The notes under the pieces are model-generated. The model had not been told where the DNA came from and ran no database searches. It saw only the letters and a list, made by a program, of their open reading frames with translations. The position numbers and the translations under genes were made by a program. A DNA stretch of 64,000 nt from Bradyrhizobium genosp. L (GTDB taxonomy: Bacteria > Pseudomonadota > Alphaproteobacteria > Rhizobiales > Xanthobacteraceae), in contig NZ_CP061378.1 in the NCBI RefSeq assembly GCF_015624485.1, positions 5,208,001 to 5,272,000 on the forward strand, read 5' to 3'. The stretch's first letter is position 1, and each line of letters starts with the position of its first letter. Of the stretch, positions 8,649-17,290 are shown one piece after another.

Positions 8649-10190
8649 TCACGCCTTGGTGCGCTCGCCCGCAGATCTGGTCCAGATGTCGACGGCGAGG
8701 CCTGCCGCGAGCATCGAGACCAGCACCAGAGCAGAGTTGGCAACGCCCAGCGGACCCTGAACAGGGCTGAGCAAGATGCTGGCGAGAGTGAATACCAGCA
8801 ACAGCCGCGGCGTCAGCAAGTGGGACAGTTTGGTACCCGCCGCACTCCATCCCGCCATGCATCCCCAGACCAGGATGTAGATGATCGCGCCGACCAGCCC
8901 GAAATCGATGAAGGCGGCGAGCCAGGCCGACGGGAAGAAACCGAACAGCCCGGCCGATCGCTGTTCTGCCTCCACCTTGTTCACCTGCTGGTCGCTCCGG
9001 AAGAACACCCGCAGGATCGGCGACAGCACACCAACTTCATAGACGCCCCATTGCGGGGACAATCCGTCACGGGCCTGCCAGCCGACATCGATCGAGCGCA
9101 CGCCATGTGTCAGGTAGAAGTAAGTGCTCAGCCCAATCATCATCGCGCGCGGCGACAGGTAGCCGGCGTTGACCGCGGCGGTGACGTAGCCGCGCGGCTT
9201 CACGTGCCAGGCCTCCAGCATGATCGCCAGCACTGCGTCGGCGGAAAGCGGCTGCGGCGCCGGCGCCGCGCTGGGCCCCGTCGTTGCGGCAGCCATCTGC
9301 TTGCTGAGATCGGTACCGGAGATCACTTCATTGGATTTCCGAGTCTCGGCGGCGGCCGGTGCAGGCTGTTGTTGTTGTTGCTGTTGCTGTTGTTGTTGTC
9401 GTTGCTGCAGTTGCTGCTTCTGCTCCAGCTCGTGAATCAGCGGCGTCAACTGGGCGCAGAAATTCTGCCGGCTTGACCAGATCGAGCTCGAATAGACCGC
9501 AAACAGCCCGACCGCGAGCACCGCCTTGAGCAGCAAATAATGCCCGGCCGGCAGCGGCCGCCGCCCCTCGCTGACGCGGACCAGGATCGCGGCAATCACC
9601 AGCAGAATCACGAGCAGGATCGGCATCCGCCCGGAATAAAGCAGCGCATAGCCTACCGGCGACACGATGGATAGTTGGGCCAGCGCCGCCGCCCATCCCC
9701 TGACAACCTCGCCTTTCAGCAGGAACAGGATCACGGAGACGAAGCCGAACGAGAACATGACATAGCCGAGATAGAGGATCGGCGTGCGCTTGATCGCGAT
9801 GGCATTGACCAGTCCCGGCGCGCAGCGCAAGAGCTCGGCGTAGACGCCATTGCTCACGCCGCTCAGGACCATCCGATCGAGCGCGACGAAGCCTATTCCC
9901 GCGATCCCGATCAGCGACGTGATCGTGACGGCGCGGTTGAGCGTCCTTGCCGAGGGTTCCGCAATCGGCTTCCCGCGCCCGAACCAGCGGTCAAACATGG
10001 AACCGCCGCCGCGATAGCCGAGGAGAAACAGCACAATCCCGATACCGACCACCGCCAGCACGGCCAATGACGGCTGCCCCGGGTAATCGATCGGCCCGAC
10101 AGCGACCAAAGCGAGCGCTATTCCCCAGACCACGACAATGAGAGTCGCCGGCGACGAAAGACCGCCGGCCAGCCCAATAAATCGTTGCAT
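8649..10190 (-). CDS. Putative O-antigen polymerase (Wzy-like) with polyglutamine loop
   Basis: A 513-residue inner-membrane protein with about ten to twelve hydrophobic segments, consistent with a Wzy polymerase that joins glycan repeat units in the periplasm. The open frame continues upstream to 10937, but that stretch is low-complexity antisense to the neighbouring flippase frame, so ATG 10190 (MQRFIGLAGG) is taken as the start. A large hydrophilic region near residues 237-320 begins with a glutamine-rich tract (11 consecutive Gln after an Arg) and a PAPAAAE segment. The preceding gene on the same strand is a flippase, which supports a Wzx/Wzy pair. Wzy proteins share little sequence, so the name rests on topology and context. 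Confidence 0.62.
   Translation of the reverse strand: MQRFIGLAGGLSSPATLIVVVWGIALALVAVGPIDYPGQPSLAVLAVVGIGIVLFLLGYRGGGSMFDRWFGRGKPIAEPSARTLNRAVTITSLIGIAGIGFVALDRMVLSGVSNGVYAELLRCAPGLVNAIAIKRTPILYLGYVMFSFGFVSVILFLLKGEVVRGWAAALAQLSIVSPVGYALLYSGRMPILLVILLVIAAILVRVSEGRRPLPAGHYLLLKAVLAVGLFAVYSSSIWSSRQNFCAQLTPLIHELEQKQQLQQRQQQQQQQQQQQPAPAAAETRKSNEVISGTDLSKQMAAATTGPSAAPAPQPLSADAVLAIMLEAWHVKPRGYVTAAVNAGYLSPRAMMIGLSTYFYLTHGVRSIDVGWQARDGLSPQWGVYEVGVLSPILRVFFRSDQQVNKVEAEQRSAGLFGFFPSAWLAAFIDFGLVGAIIYILVWGCMAGWSAAGTKLSHLLTPRLLLVFTLASILLSPVQGPLGVANSALVLVSMLAAGLAVDIWTRSAGERTKA
9366..9422 (-). repeat. CAG/CAA microsatellite encoding polyglutamine in the Wzy-like protein
   Basis: Nineteen codons that are nearly all CAG or CAA on the minus strand, giving an uninterrupted run of 11 Gln plus Gln-rich flanks. 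It falls in the large hydrophilic loop of the polymerase-like protein. Confidence 0.9.
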
Positions 10191-10273
10191 ATTGCCCCGC
10201 CAAAAAATTCCGGCGCCAACCCAAGGCTGTGTAGCAAGCTCGCTCCGGTACCGCAATGCAGTGCCGCGCGGCC

Positions 10274-11602
10274 TCAGGGATAGAGCATGTCGGGGTCGGT
10301 CGGCAGGCCGACGGTCTCCGCCGCGCTGCGTTCCGCGCCATTCTTGCGCACCCTGCGAACAGCGAAGCCGGTCAGCGAGGCGAACAGCACCGTGCTCGCA
10401 GCGGCGCCGGCCAGCGCCGCGCCATAGATGCCAAGCCGCGGAACCAGCGCGAGGTTGAGCAATGTCGCGACCACCGCGGAACCAAGGTTGCAGAGCAGCA
10501 GGTATTTGTCGGATCGCGCGGCGTAGAGCGCATAAGAAGGGACATCGGACATCATGCGCAGGAAGATTCCCGGCAGCATCGCGTAGAAGACCCCGACGCC
10601 CGACGCATAGGCGGTCAATCCGAGCATCGTGAGCATCGGTTTCATGACGAGGCCGCAGCCGACCATCGCGGCCGTCGCAAGCCCCAGCATCGACCAGAAG
10701 AACGAGCGCAGCGCCCCGCGATAGGCCTCGGCGCCGGCCGCGTGTCCGGCAATCACTTTCGGCAAGAACTGATGCGAGACCGATGCGCCGAGCGACAGCA
10801 GGCCGATCAAAATCGTCGAATAGAATGTGTAGATGCCGAGCGCATCGCGCCCGACAAACCCATCGATTGCGAAACGGTCGACATAGGAAATCACCAGCGC
10901 CCCGGCCGAGGTCACCATGAACGGTCGCGCCGTCCACAGCCCTTGTCGGATCGCCTGCCAGTTAGGGCGGTATCCGGTGAGCCCGCGCCAAGGCAAATCG
11001 GACAGCGAAATCGCCGAAAAGCCGATCGCCGCCACACCGCCGAGCGCCCACCAGGCCAGCACCGTCCCCAGCGTGCGCGTCGAGGGCGTCGTCAGCATCA
11101 GGACTGCGATCGCATAGACCCAGATGCCGCCGCGCAGGAATATGCCGATATAGGCCCGCACCGGGCGCGAGGTGATAATGAGGATCCGCGTCGCCTCCAG
11201 CGATAGATGCTCGGTCACCAACAGCAGAAGGAACCAAGGTGCGAGCTGTGCCGGAAACAGGCCGGCGAGGATCGCGCCGATGACGACGAGGCCGATCCCC
11301 AGCAATGCGAGCGCACAAAGCGCGATCTGGTCGACGATGATCCGGGCGCGCCGGTCGGGCGTCGCCGGTACCATCTCGCGCAACGTGTACGAGTAGAATT
11401 CGAGCCCGACCGCAAGCAGCGCAAATGCCAGCACCGCGGTCAACAGGCCGTATTCGCCCATCTCTGCCGGCGACAGCATCCGCGCCAGCAGCAGCGATAG
11501 CAGGAAGCGGCTTGCGAGCGTCAGCGCGCGCAGGATCAGCGCCGACATGGTGCCGGCGACCGCGGGCCGCCTCACGAGCTCGACCAGGCGGGACAGCTTC
11601 AT
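10274..11602 (-). CDS. Polysaccharide flippase, Wzx/MATE-like
   Basis: A 442-residue membrane protein with 12-14 hydrophobic segments typical of the polysaccharide-transporter branch of the MOP superfamily. These proteins flip undecaprenyl-linked repeat units across the inner membrane. Early segments include LILRALTLASRFLLSLLLAR and MGEYGLLTAVLAFALLAVG; the C-terminus VRRVRKNGAERSAAE is basic and cytosolic. ATG 11602 (MKLSRLVELV) is chosen over the in-frame start at 11656, whose extra residues are Gly/Arg-rich. It precedes the polymerase-like gene by 83 bases and is divergent from the acyl carrier protein gene. Confidence 0.8.
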   Translation of the reverse strand: MKLSRLVELVRRPAVAGTMSALILRALTLASRFLLSLLLARMLSPAEMGEYGLLTAVLAFALLAVGLEFYSYTLREMVPATPDRRARIIVDQIALCALALLGIGLVVIGAILAGLFPAQLAPWFLLLLVTEHLSLEATRILIITSRPVRAYIGIFLRGGIWVYAIAVLMLTTPSTRTLGTVLAWWALGGVAAIGFSAISLSDLPWRGLTGYRPNWQAIRQGLWTARPFMVTSAGALVISYVDRFAIDGFVGRDALGIYTFYSTILIGLLSLGASVSHQFLPKVIAGHAAGAEAYRGALRSFFWSMLGLATAAMVGCGLVMKPMLTMLGLTAYASGVGVFYAMLPGIFLRMMSDVPSYALYAARSDKYLLLCNLGSAVVATLLNLALVPRLGIYGAALAGAAASTVLFASLTGFAVRRVRKNGAERSAAETVGLPTDPDMLYP

Positions 11603-11819
11603 GCTGCCGGCTCGCGCAAGCGCGGGGCTGCGACGGCCGCCACCACCGCCGGCCATCTTGCAAAGTCAATCGTTTGCGCTTGCATCGCTTCATTCCCCGA
11701 GCGCCGGCTCGGGCGGGTCATGGAGGAATTGCGCATTTACCGTGTTTCGGCGCGCGTGACAAATGCCGCGCGAAATCCTAAAATGCTCGCCTATCCGGAC
11801 ACTTAGGGAACTACGGCAA

Positions 11820-12119
11820 ATGCCCCCAAATACGGGACAAACTCTCGCTCTGGTCTATGGCTGCCTCGACGAGATCAACGACCTGAGACCCCCGGAAGAA
11901 GCCATCGAAAAACGTCCCGACGTGCTGCTGGTTGGCGAAGGCGGCAGCCTCGACTCGCTGGCGCTGACCATGTTGATTCTCAACCTCGAACGCCAGGCCA
12001 GCAAGATGTCCGGCAAGGAGATCAGCCTGCTCGACGGGCGCGAGCTCGAGGACAATCTGGCGCGCTTTGCCACGCCGGCAGCCCTCGCCGAACTGGTCGA
12101 TGAGGCCGTTGGCGCATGA
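11820..12119 (+). CDS. Acyl carrier protein
   Basis: A 99-residue carrier protein. The phosphopantetheine attachment motif is DSL in GGSLDSLALTMLI, with the modified Ser near residue 46, followed by a helix of NLERQ type. Translation is set at ATG 11820, which has AGGGA upstream; an earlier in-frame ATG at 11763 adds 19 residues without ACP character. The stop overlaps the FkbH gene start as ATGA, implying coupled translation. Next to an FkbH-type enzyme, it probably carries a C3 glyceryl or other hydroxyacyl group. Confidence 0.82.
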   Translation: MPPNTGQTLALVYGCLDEINDLRPPEEAIEKRPDVLLVGEGGSLDSLALTMLILNLERQASKMSGKEISLLDGRELEDNLARFATPAALAELVDEAVGA

Positions 12120-13816
12120 GCACGCCCTGCAACGTCCTGGTGGTGTCCGATTTCAACGCCGAGCTGGTCTCGCGATATATCTCGGCCGACCGCACGATGC
12201 CGGCATGCGCCGCGACCAGCGCGCCCTACGGCCAGGTCTTCCAGGTGCTCTCCAGTGACGGCGCCGCGGCGCCCGGCAGCGTTGCGCTGATCTGGACCCG
12301 GCCCGAAGGCGTCATCCCGGAATACGCCAAACTGCTGGCGGGACATCAAAGCGAGCCCGCGCGCCTCGACGCCGAAGTCGACGCATTCGCCGCGATGATC
12401 AGGACGTTCGCGAAGCGCTGCAAATATGTCTTCGTCGCAAGCTGGGCGGCGACCTTCCATGATCGCGGGCTGGGCTTGCTGAGCTGGTCCAGGCAAGGTG
12501 CCGCCGGCCTGCTCGCGCGGATGAACCTGCGGCTGGCCGAGCAGCTCGGCGGGGCCGCCGATGTCTTCATGCTCGACAGCCAGCGCTGGATCGACGCCTC
12601 GGACAATCCGCGCGATCGCAAGTCGTGGTATCTCGCCAAGGCGCCGTTCACGGAAAAAGTCTGCAAGGCCGCAGCCCAAGACGTGAAGTCGGCGCTACGC
12701 ACGGCGTCGGGCCAGAACCGCAAGCTCGTCGTCGTCGACCTCGACGACACGATGTGGGGCGGCATCGTCGGCGATGACGGCTGGGAGAATCTGCGGCTCG
12801 GCGGCCACGACCATGTCGGCGAAGCCTATGCCGAATTCCAGAGCGTGCTGAAGACGCTGGTCAACCGCGGCATCGCGGTTGCCGTCGTCAGCAAGAACGA
12901 TGAGGCGGTGGCGCTCGAGGCGATCGCCCAACATCCCGAGATGATCATCCGCAAGGACGACCTCGCCGCCTGGCGCATCAACTGGAAGGACAAGGCACAG
13001 AACATCGCCGAGCTGGTCGAAGAGCTCAATCTCGGCCTGCAATCGGTCGTGTTCATCGACGACAACCCAATCGAGCGCGGCCGGGTGCGTGAGGCACTGC
13101 CGGAAGTCCTGGTGCCGGAATGGCCGGGCGATCCGTCGAAATATGCCGACGCGTTGCGCCAGCTCGACTGCTTCGATCGTGCCTCGATCACGACGGAGGA
13201 TCGCGAGCGCACCCGCATGTATGTCCAGGAGCGGGAGCGGCGCGACAGCCTCACCGTCGCCTCTTCGCCGGAAGATTGGCAGGCCTCGCTGGGCGTTCGC
13301 GTTCACGCCGCCCCGGTCTCCGCGTCGAACGTGAAACGGATCGTGCAGCTGATGAACAAGACCAATCAGCTCAATCTGCGCACGCGGCGGACGACAGAGA
13401 AGGAGCTGTTTCAGTGGCTCGAAGAGGGCCATAACCGCAACCTCGCGGCGGTGACCGTCTCCGATCGCTTCGGCGACCTCGGGCTGACCGGCATCGTGAG
13501 CTGGGAACAGGTCGGCGCTGCCATCGAGATCGTAGACTATGTGCTGAGCTGCCGTGCCATGGGCCGGCGGGTCGAGGACCTGATGGTCCATCTCGCCGCG
13601 CAAGCCGCCTCGCGCGCGGGCTGCGATACCGTGAACGCACGGTTGATCCCGACCGCGAAGAACCGCCCCTGCCTGGAGTTCTGGCAGAACTCCGGCTTCA
13701 CCGACGCCGGAGACAATGTCTTCGTCTGGAACACCGCGACCGACTATCCGAAGCCGGCCTTCATCACGCTGGAGAACGATGTCGCGCCGGCCGCGCCCAT
13801 GGCTGCCGCGATCTGA
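12116..13816 (+). CDS. FkbH-like HAD-IIIC phosphatase/acyl-ACP loading enzyme
   Basis: A 566-residue multidomain protein. The HAD motif DLDDTMWGG is at residues 208-216, later HAD elements include VVSKND and VFIDDNPIERG, and the C-terminal third (about 420-540) resembles the GNAT-like domain that follows HAD in FkbH proteins. In polyketide pathways FkbH proteins load a glyceryl unit from 1,3-bisphosphoglycerate onto an ACP; this is known for the family and inferred here from the adjacent ACP gene. The N-terminal 200 residues hold a less conserved domain. Its start overlaps the ACP stop and the acyltransferase gene begins four bases after it, so the products probably work together. Confidence 0.87.
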   Translation: MSTPCNVLVVSDFNAELVSRYISADRTMPACAATSAPYGQVFQVLSSDGAAAPGSVALIWTRPEGVIPEYAKLLAGHQSEPARLDAEVDAFAAMIRTFAKRCKYVFVASWAATFHDRGLGLLSWSRQGAAGLLARMNLRLAEQLGGAADVFMLDSQRWIDASDNPRDRKSWYLAKAPFTEKVCKAAAQDVKSALRTASGQNRKLVVVDLDDTMWGGIVGDDGWENLRLGGHDHVGEAYAEFQSVLKTLVNRGIAVAVVSKNDEAVALEAIAQHPEMIIRKDDLAAWRINWKDKAQNIAELVEELNLGLQSVVFIDDNPIERGRVREALPEVLVPEWPGDPSKYADALRQLDCFDRASITTEDRERTRMYVQERERRDSLTVASSPEDWQASLGVRVHAAPVSASNVKRIVQLMNKTNQLNLRTRRTTEKELFQWLEEGHNRNLAAVTVSDRFGDLGLTGIVSWEQVGAAIEIVDYVLSCRAMGRRVEDLMVHLAAQAASRAGCDTVNARLIPTAKNRPCLEFWQNSGFTDAGDNVFVWNTATDYPKPAFITLENDVAPAAPMAAAI

Positions 13817-13819
13817 CCG

Positions 13820-14860
13820 ATGGGCATCACCCTCGAGCTGTGCGGGCTTTCGGATCGACAGGATCTGATGGACTTCATCCGCGACTACTGGAGCGCCAAC
13901 CACGTGCTGGCGCGCAGCGAAGCGCTGATGGACTGGCAACACCGCGACGAGGCCAACCAGCGCTATAATTTCATCGCCGCGCGCGACGATGAAAAGGGCA
14001 TGGTCGGCATTCTCGGCTTCATCCTGGCGAGCCGGTACGACCCCACCCTTGCCGGCGAGGCCGATACGCTGTGGCTGACGACCTGGAAGGCGCGGCCGGA
14101 TTTCGCCCACGGTCTCGGGCTTTTGCTATTGCGCAAGCTCGACAGCCTGATGGCGCCGAAATGGATCGGCACCGTCGGGCTCAACCTCGCGACCAAAGGC
14201 ATCTATCAGGCGCTCGGCTATCACGTCGACATGCTGTCGCGGCATTACATGCTCAACAGCGCGATCGAGAACTACAAGTTGGCAACCGTGCCTGCGGACT
14301 CGCGGAGCAGCCCGAATTTCAGCTCGGGTGCGACGCTCACTGTGCTTGATCGGGACAATTTCTGGACCGCCACCGAAGGTCTCGGCCTGGACGCGTCGCT
14401 TCAGGTCCCACGCAAGACCCGTGCGTTCCTCCATGGACGCTACCTGTCTCATCCCTTCTATCACTATCAGGCAATGCTGCTGGTCGATGGGCTGCACGCC
14501 GCGATCTGCATGCTGCGGAGCTGCACAGCCGAAGGTGCGACCGCGCTGCGCATGGTGGATTTCCTCGGCGATGGCGCGGCCTTGCGACGCGCCGGCGCCG
14601 CTTTCCAGGAGTTGCTGCGCGCGAGTGACGCCGAATACATCGACTTCTTCTGCAGCGGACTGCAGGCCGAACTTGCAGCGGCCGGCTTTCTCACGGTGCC
14701 GCCGGGCAAGGATGCCGGGATCGTGCTGCCGGGCTATTTCGAGCCGTTCGAACGCTCCAATGTCGAACTCGCCTTCTCGCTGCGCGGTCCGGGCGACGAT
14801 CGCATCGTCTGCAAGGGCGACGCCGATCAAGACCGCCCCAATTTGCTGATCAGTCCATGA
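13820..14860 (+). CDS. GNAT-like acyltransferase, double domain
   Basis: A 346-residue protein. Residues 1-150 look like a GNAT fold: GMVGILGFILASRYDPTL as beta strands, RPDFAHGLGLLLLRKLD in the position of the acyl-CoA loop and helix, and IYQALGYHVD as the terminal GNAT strand. The second half repeats a similar architecture but lacks clear motifs. It lies between the FkbH gene and the MaoC-SDR gene, with an ATGA overlap at its end. It is the best candidate for transferring the ACP- or CoA-bound acyl group to an amino sugar; acceptor and donor are inferred. Confidence 0.6.
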   Translation: MGITLELCGLSDRQDLMDFIRDYWSANHVLARSEALMDWQHRDEANQRYNFIAARDDEKGMVGILGFILASRYDPTLAGEADTLWLTTWKARPDFAHGLGLLLLRKLDSLMAPKWIGTVGLNLATKGIYQALGYHVDMLSRHYMLNSAIENYKLATVPADSRSSPNFSSGATLTVLDRDNFWTATEGLGLDASLQVPRKTRAFLHGRYLSHPFYHYQAMLLVDGLHAAICMLRSCTAEGATALRMVDFLGDGAALRRAGAAFQELLRASDAEYIDFFCSGLQAELAAAGFLTVPPGKDAGIVLPGYFEPFERSNVELAFSLRGPGDDRIVCKGDADQDRPNLLISP

Positions 14861-16254
14861 CGGCCGCTCGGCGACGGTTCGAGATCGACGATCAGCGCTG
14901 GTTTGCGGCCGCCTCCGGCGACCACAATCCGATCCATGTCGACGGCGAATGGGCGGTACGGCATTTTCCGGGCGCGCTGGTGGTGCATGGCATGCACGTC
15001 CTGCTGTGGGCGCTGGATCAGTTTGCCCAGCGGCGGCCGGGCGCGTCGTTTGCCGCGATCGACGCGACCTTCGTCAAGCCGATCGTCGTCGGCGACGAGG
15101 TCGTCGCAACCGGATCCGATGACGGCAAGCTGATCCGCGTCACGGTGGGGCGCGAAATCGCCCTGGTCGCGCGCATCGAGCCCGGCGAGACCGTCGTCGA
15201 CGGTCAGCTGCGCTTTGAGCCGGGCACCCCGCCGAGCGTACCCTCTCCCCGCACGCACGCGGACATCCCGGGCTTCGCCGGGGTCATCGCGCTTCCTGAG
15301 ACGGCGTCCTCCCTCCCCGCCCGGTTCGGCGCACTGGCCACCGCACTTGGTGTCGACCGCGTGATTGGACTTGCTGCCGTCTCGACCGTGGTCGGAATGG
15401 AGATCCCGGGACTTCGCAGCATGCTGTCCAAGATCGCGCTCAAATGCGTGCCGTCGACAGCCGGCGTGCTCGGTTTCGCAGTTCACAAGTTTCACGACGC
15501 CATGAGCCTCGTCGAACTCGATGTTCTCGGCCTGGGCATCCGAGGAACCGTATCGGCCTTCGCGGGACGCGAGCCGCCCGCGCCCGCCACGGACGAAGCC
15601 TTGCGCCGGATGGTGGCGCCGGCCGAATTCAGCGGGTCGCGGCCGCTCGTGATCGGCGCGGCCAGCGGGCTTGGCGCAGTCACAGCGAGGCTGCTTGCAG
15701 CGGGCGGCGCCGATCCGGTGCTCACCTGGCACGCATCCGATCTCGATGAGACGCTGCAGAGCGTGCGCAACCTCGGCGCAACCGGCTGCGCCCTCAAGCT
15801 CGATGCGACATCGCCGTCGCAGGGCCTCACCGATCTCGCCGCCACCGGCTGGGATGGCGGGCAAGTCTACTATTTCGCCTCGCCTCGCATCTTCCGCCGC
15901 CGTATCGAGCTCTACCAGGCCGGAGACTTCCGCGATTTCGCCGCGGTGTTCGTTGACGGTTTCTACGCCGTCGTCCAGCAACTGCTCGCACAGACCAGCG
16001 GCAGGTTGACCGTGTACTACCCGTCGACCGTCGCGATCGACGAAAAGGCATCGGACTTGCTGGAATACGCTGCCGCGAAAGCGATTGGCGAGCAGCTTTG
16101 CGCGCGGCTGGAAAAAAGCAATTCTCGCCTGAAGATCATCGTGGCGCGGCTGCCGCGGATCACGACGCGGCAGACGGAAACCTTCCTGAAGGTGAAGGCC
16201 GAGCTGCCGGAAGCCGTGATGCTGCCGTTGATCCGCACCGTGCAATCGGCGTGA
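14857..16254 (+). CDS. MaoC-like hydratase fused to a short-chain dehydrogenase
   Basis: A 465-residue two-domain enzyme. The N-terminal hot-dog domain carries the (R)-hydratase signature SGDHNPIHVD at residues 20-29, followed by GALVVHGMH. A middle section (about 100-250) may be a second degenerate hot-dog. The C-terminal domain is an SDR: cofactor loop VIGAASGLGAVTARL near residues 264-278 and catalytic YAAAK near residues 404-408. The pair could interconvert 3-oxoacyl, 3-hydroxyacyl and enoyl thioesters. It overlaps the acyltransferase gene by ATGA and is followed 11 bases later by the deacetylase. A single reading frame spans both domains, so the fusion is real in this sequence. Confidence 0.78.
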   Translation: MTAARRRFEIDDQRWFAAASGDHNPIHVDGEWAVRHFPGALVVHGMHVLLWALDQFAQRRPGASFAAIDATFVKPIVVGDEVVATGSDDGKLIRVTVGREIALVARIEPGETVVDGQLRFEPGTPPSVPSPRTHADIPGFAGVIALPETASSLPARFGALATALGVDRVIGLAAVSTVVGMEIPGLRSMLSKIALKCVPSTAGVLGFAVHKFHDAMSLVELDVLGLGIRGTVSAFAGREPPAPATDEALRRMVAPAEFSGSRPLVIGAASGLGAVTARLLAAGGADPVLTWHASDLDETLQSVRNLGATGCALKLDATSPSQGLTDLAATGWDGGQVYYFASPRIFRRRIELYQAGDFRDFAAVFVDGFYAVVQQLLAQTSGRLTVYYPSTVAIDEKASDLLEYAAAKAIGEQLCARLEKSNSRLKIIVARLPRITTRQTETFLKVKAELPEAVMLPLIRTVQSA

Positions 16255-16265
16255 GCGAGGGAAAC

Positions 16266-17255
16266 ATGGACAGGCCGACCGGCAAGCTCACGATCGTCAT
16301 GTACCACTATGTGCGGCCGCTCAAGCGCACGCGCTTTCCACGCATCAAGGGCCTCGATCTCGACCTGTTCGAGCAGCAGCTCGGCTATCTCGCGCGACAT
16401 TATTCGCTTGTGACGATGGAGCAGCTGATCGATGCCATCGACGGCCGTGGGGAGCTTCCGCCCCGGCCCGCGCTGCTGACCTTCGACGACGGCTATCTCG
16501 ATCATTACACCTACGTGCTGCCCAAGCTCGTCGAGCGTAAGATCCAGGGCTCGTTCTTTCCGCCGTCATGCTCGGCGATCGACCGCAAAGTGCTCGACGT
16601 CAACAAGATCCATTTCATTCTCGCCTCCAACGTCGATCCCGACGATCTCGTCGCCACGATCGAGACGGCGTGCCGCGAACGCGCCGAGGAATTCGGTCTG
16701 CAGCCGATTGCTCACTACCGCGAGAAGTACATGGTCGGTAATTTCCTCGATCCGGCCAACGTCGACTATGTCAAGCTGATGCTGCAGCATGCGCTGCCTT
16801 CAGCGTTGCGCAGCGAACTGATCGAGCAGCTCTTCAGCCGTCACGTCGCAGCCGACGAGGCGACCTTCGCGGGCGAACTGTACGCGACGGTCGAGCAGTT
16901 GCGCCTGATGCGAGGCTGCGGCATGCACATCGGTTCGCACGGCAGCCTGCATCAGTGGCTGGGCCATCTGCCCAGAGAAGAGCAGGAAGCCGACATCGAC
17001 GGATCGCTGGCGCTGCTCGACGCGGTCGGGGTCGCTCCCGCCTATCGCAGCATGTGCTATCCCTATGGCAGCTACAACGACGACACCGTCAGCGCGATCG
17101 CGTCGCGCGGTTTCAAGCTCGCGCTCACGACCGAGGTCGCGCTGTCGGAAACGAATGCCGCGGCCCGCTTCCGACTTCCGCGTCTCGATACCAATCACCT
17201 GCCGAAGGACGCATCCGCGCCGGTCAATGAATGGACATTGGCGGCCGAAACCTGA
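16266..17255 (+). CDS. Polysaccharide deacetylase, NodB-like
   Basis: A 329-residue metal-dependent deacetylase of carbohydrate esterase family 4 type. The N-terminus TIVMYHYVRP, the catalytic TFDDGYLDH (Asp 74 and 75) and the metal-binding SHGSLHQWL are in order, with YPYGSYND toward the C-terminus. There is no signal peptide, so it should act in the cytosol on a nucleotide-linked or lipid-linked sugar. ATG 16266 follows a good GAGGG ribosome site; a GTG at 16251 overlapping the previous stop is an alternative. It closes the ACP-FkbH-GNAT-MaoC/SDR run, which suggests it frees an amine for re-acylation. Confidence 0.85.
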   Translation: MDRPTGKLTIVMYHYVRPLKRTRFPRIKGLDLDLFEQQLGYLARHYSLVTMEQLIDAIDGRGELPPRPALLTFDDGYLDHYTYVLPKLVERKIQGSFFPPSCSAIDRKVLDVNKIHFILASNVDPDDLVATIETACRERAEEFGLQPIAHYREKYMVGNFLDPANVDYVKLMLQHALPSALRSELIEQLFSRHVAADEATFAGELYATVEQLRLMRGCGMHIGSHGSLHQWLGHLPREEQEADIDGSLALLDAVGVAPAYRSMCYPYGSYNDDTVSAIASRGFKLALTTEVALSETNAAARFRLPRLDTNHLPKDASAPVNEWTLAAET

Positions 17256-17290
17256 TCGCCGCGGCAATCAGGGCTTCATGAACCGCGGCA

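Noticed and set aside
10191..10937. Upstream extension of the polymerase-like gene
   Set aside because: This part overlaps the flippase in another frame and has the composition of a shadow; ATG 10190 starts the membrane protein.
14827..16245. Open frame of 472 codons opposite the MaoC-SDR gene
   Set aside because: Antisense to two domains with intact catalytic signatures; no recognisable motif of its own.
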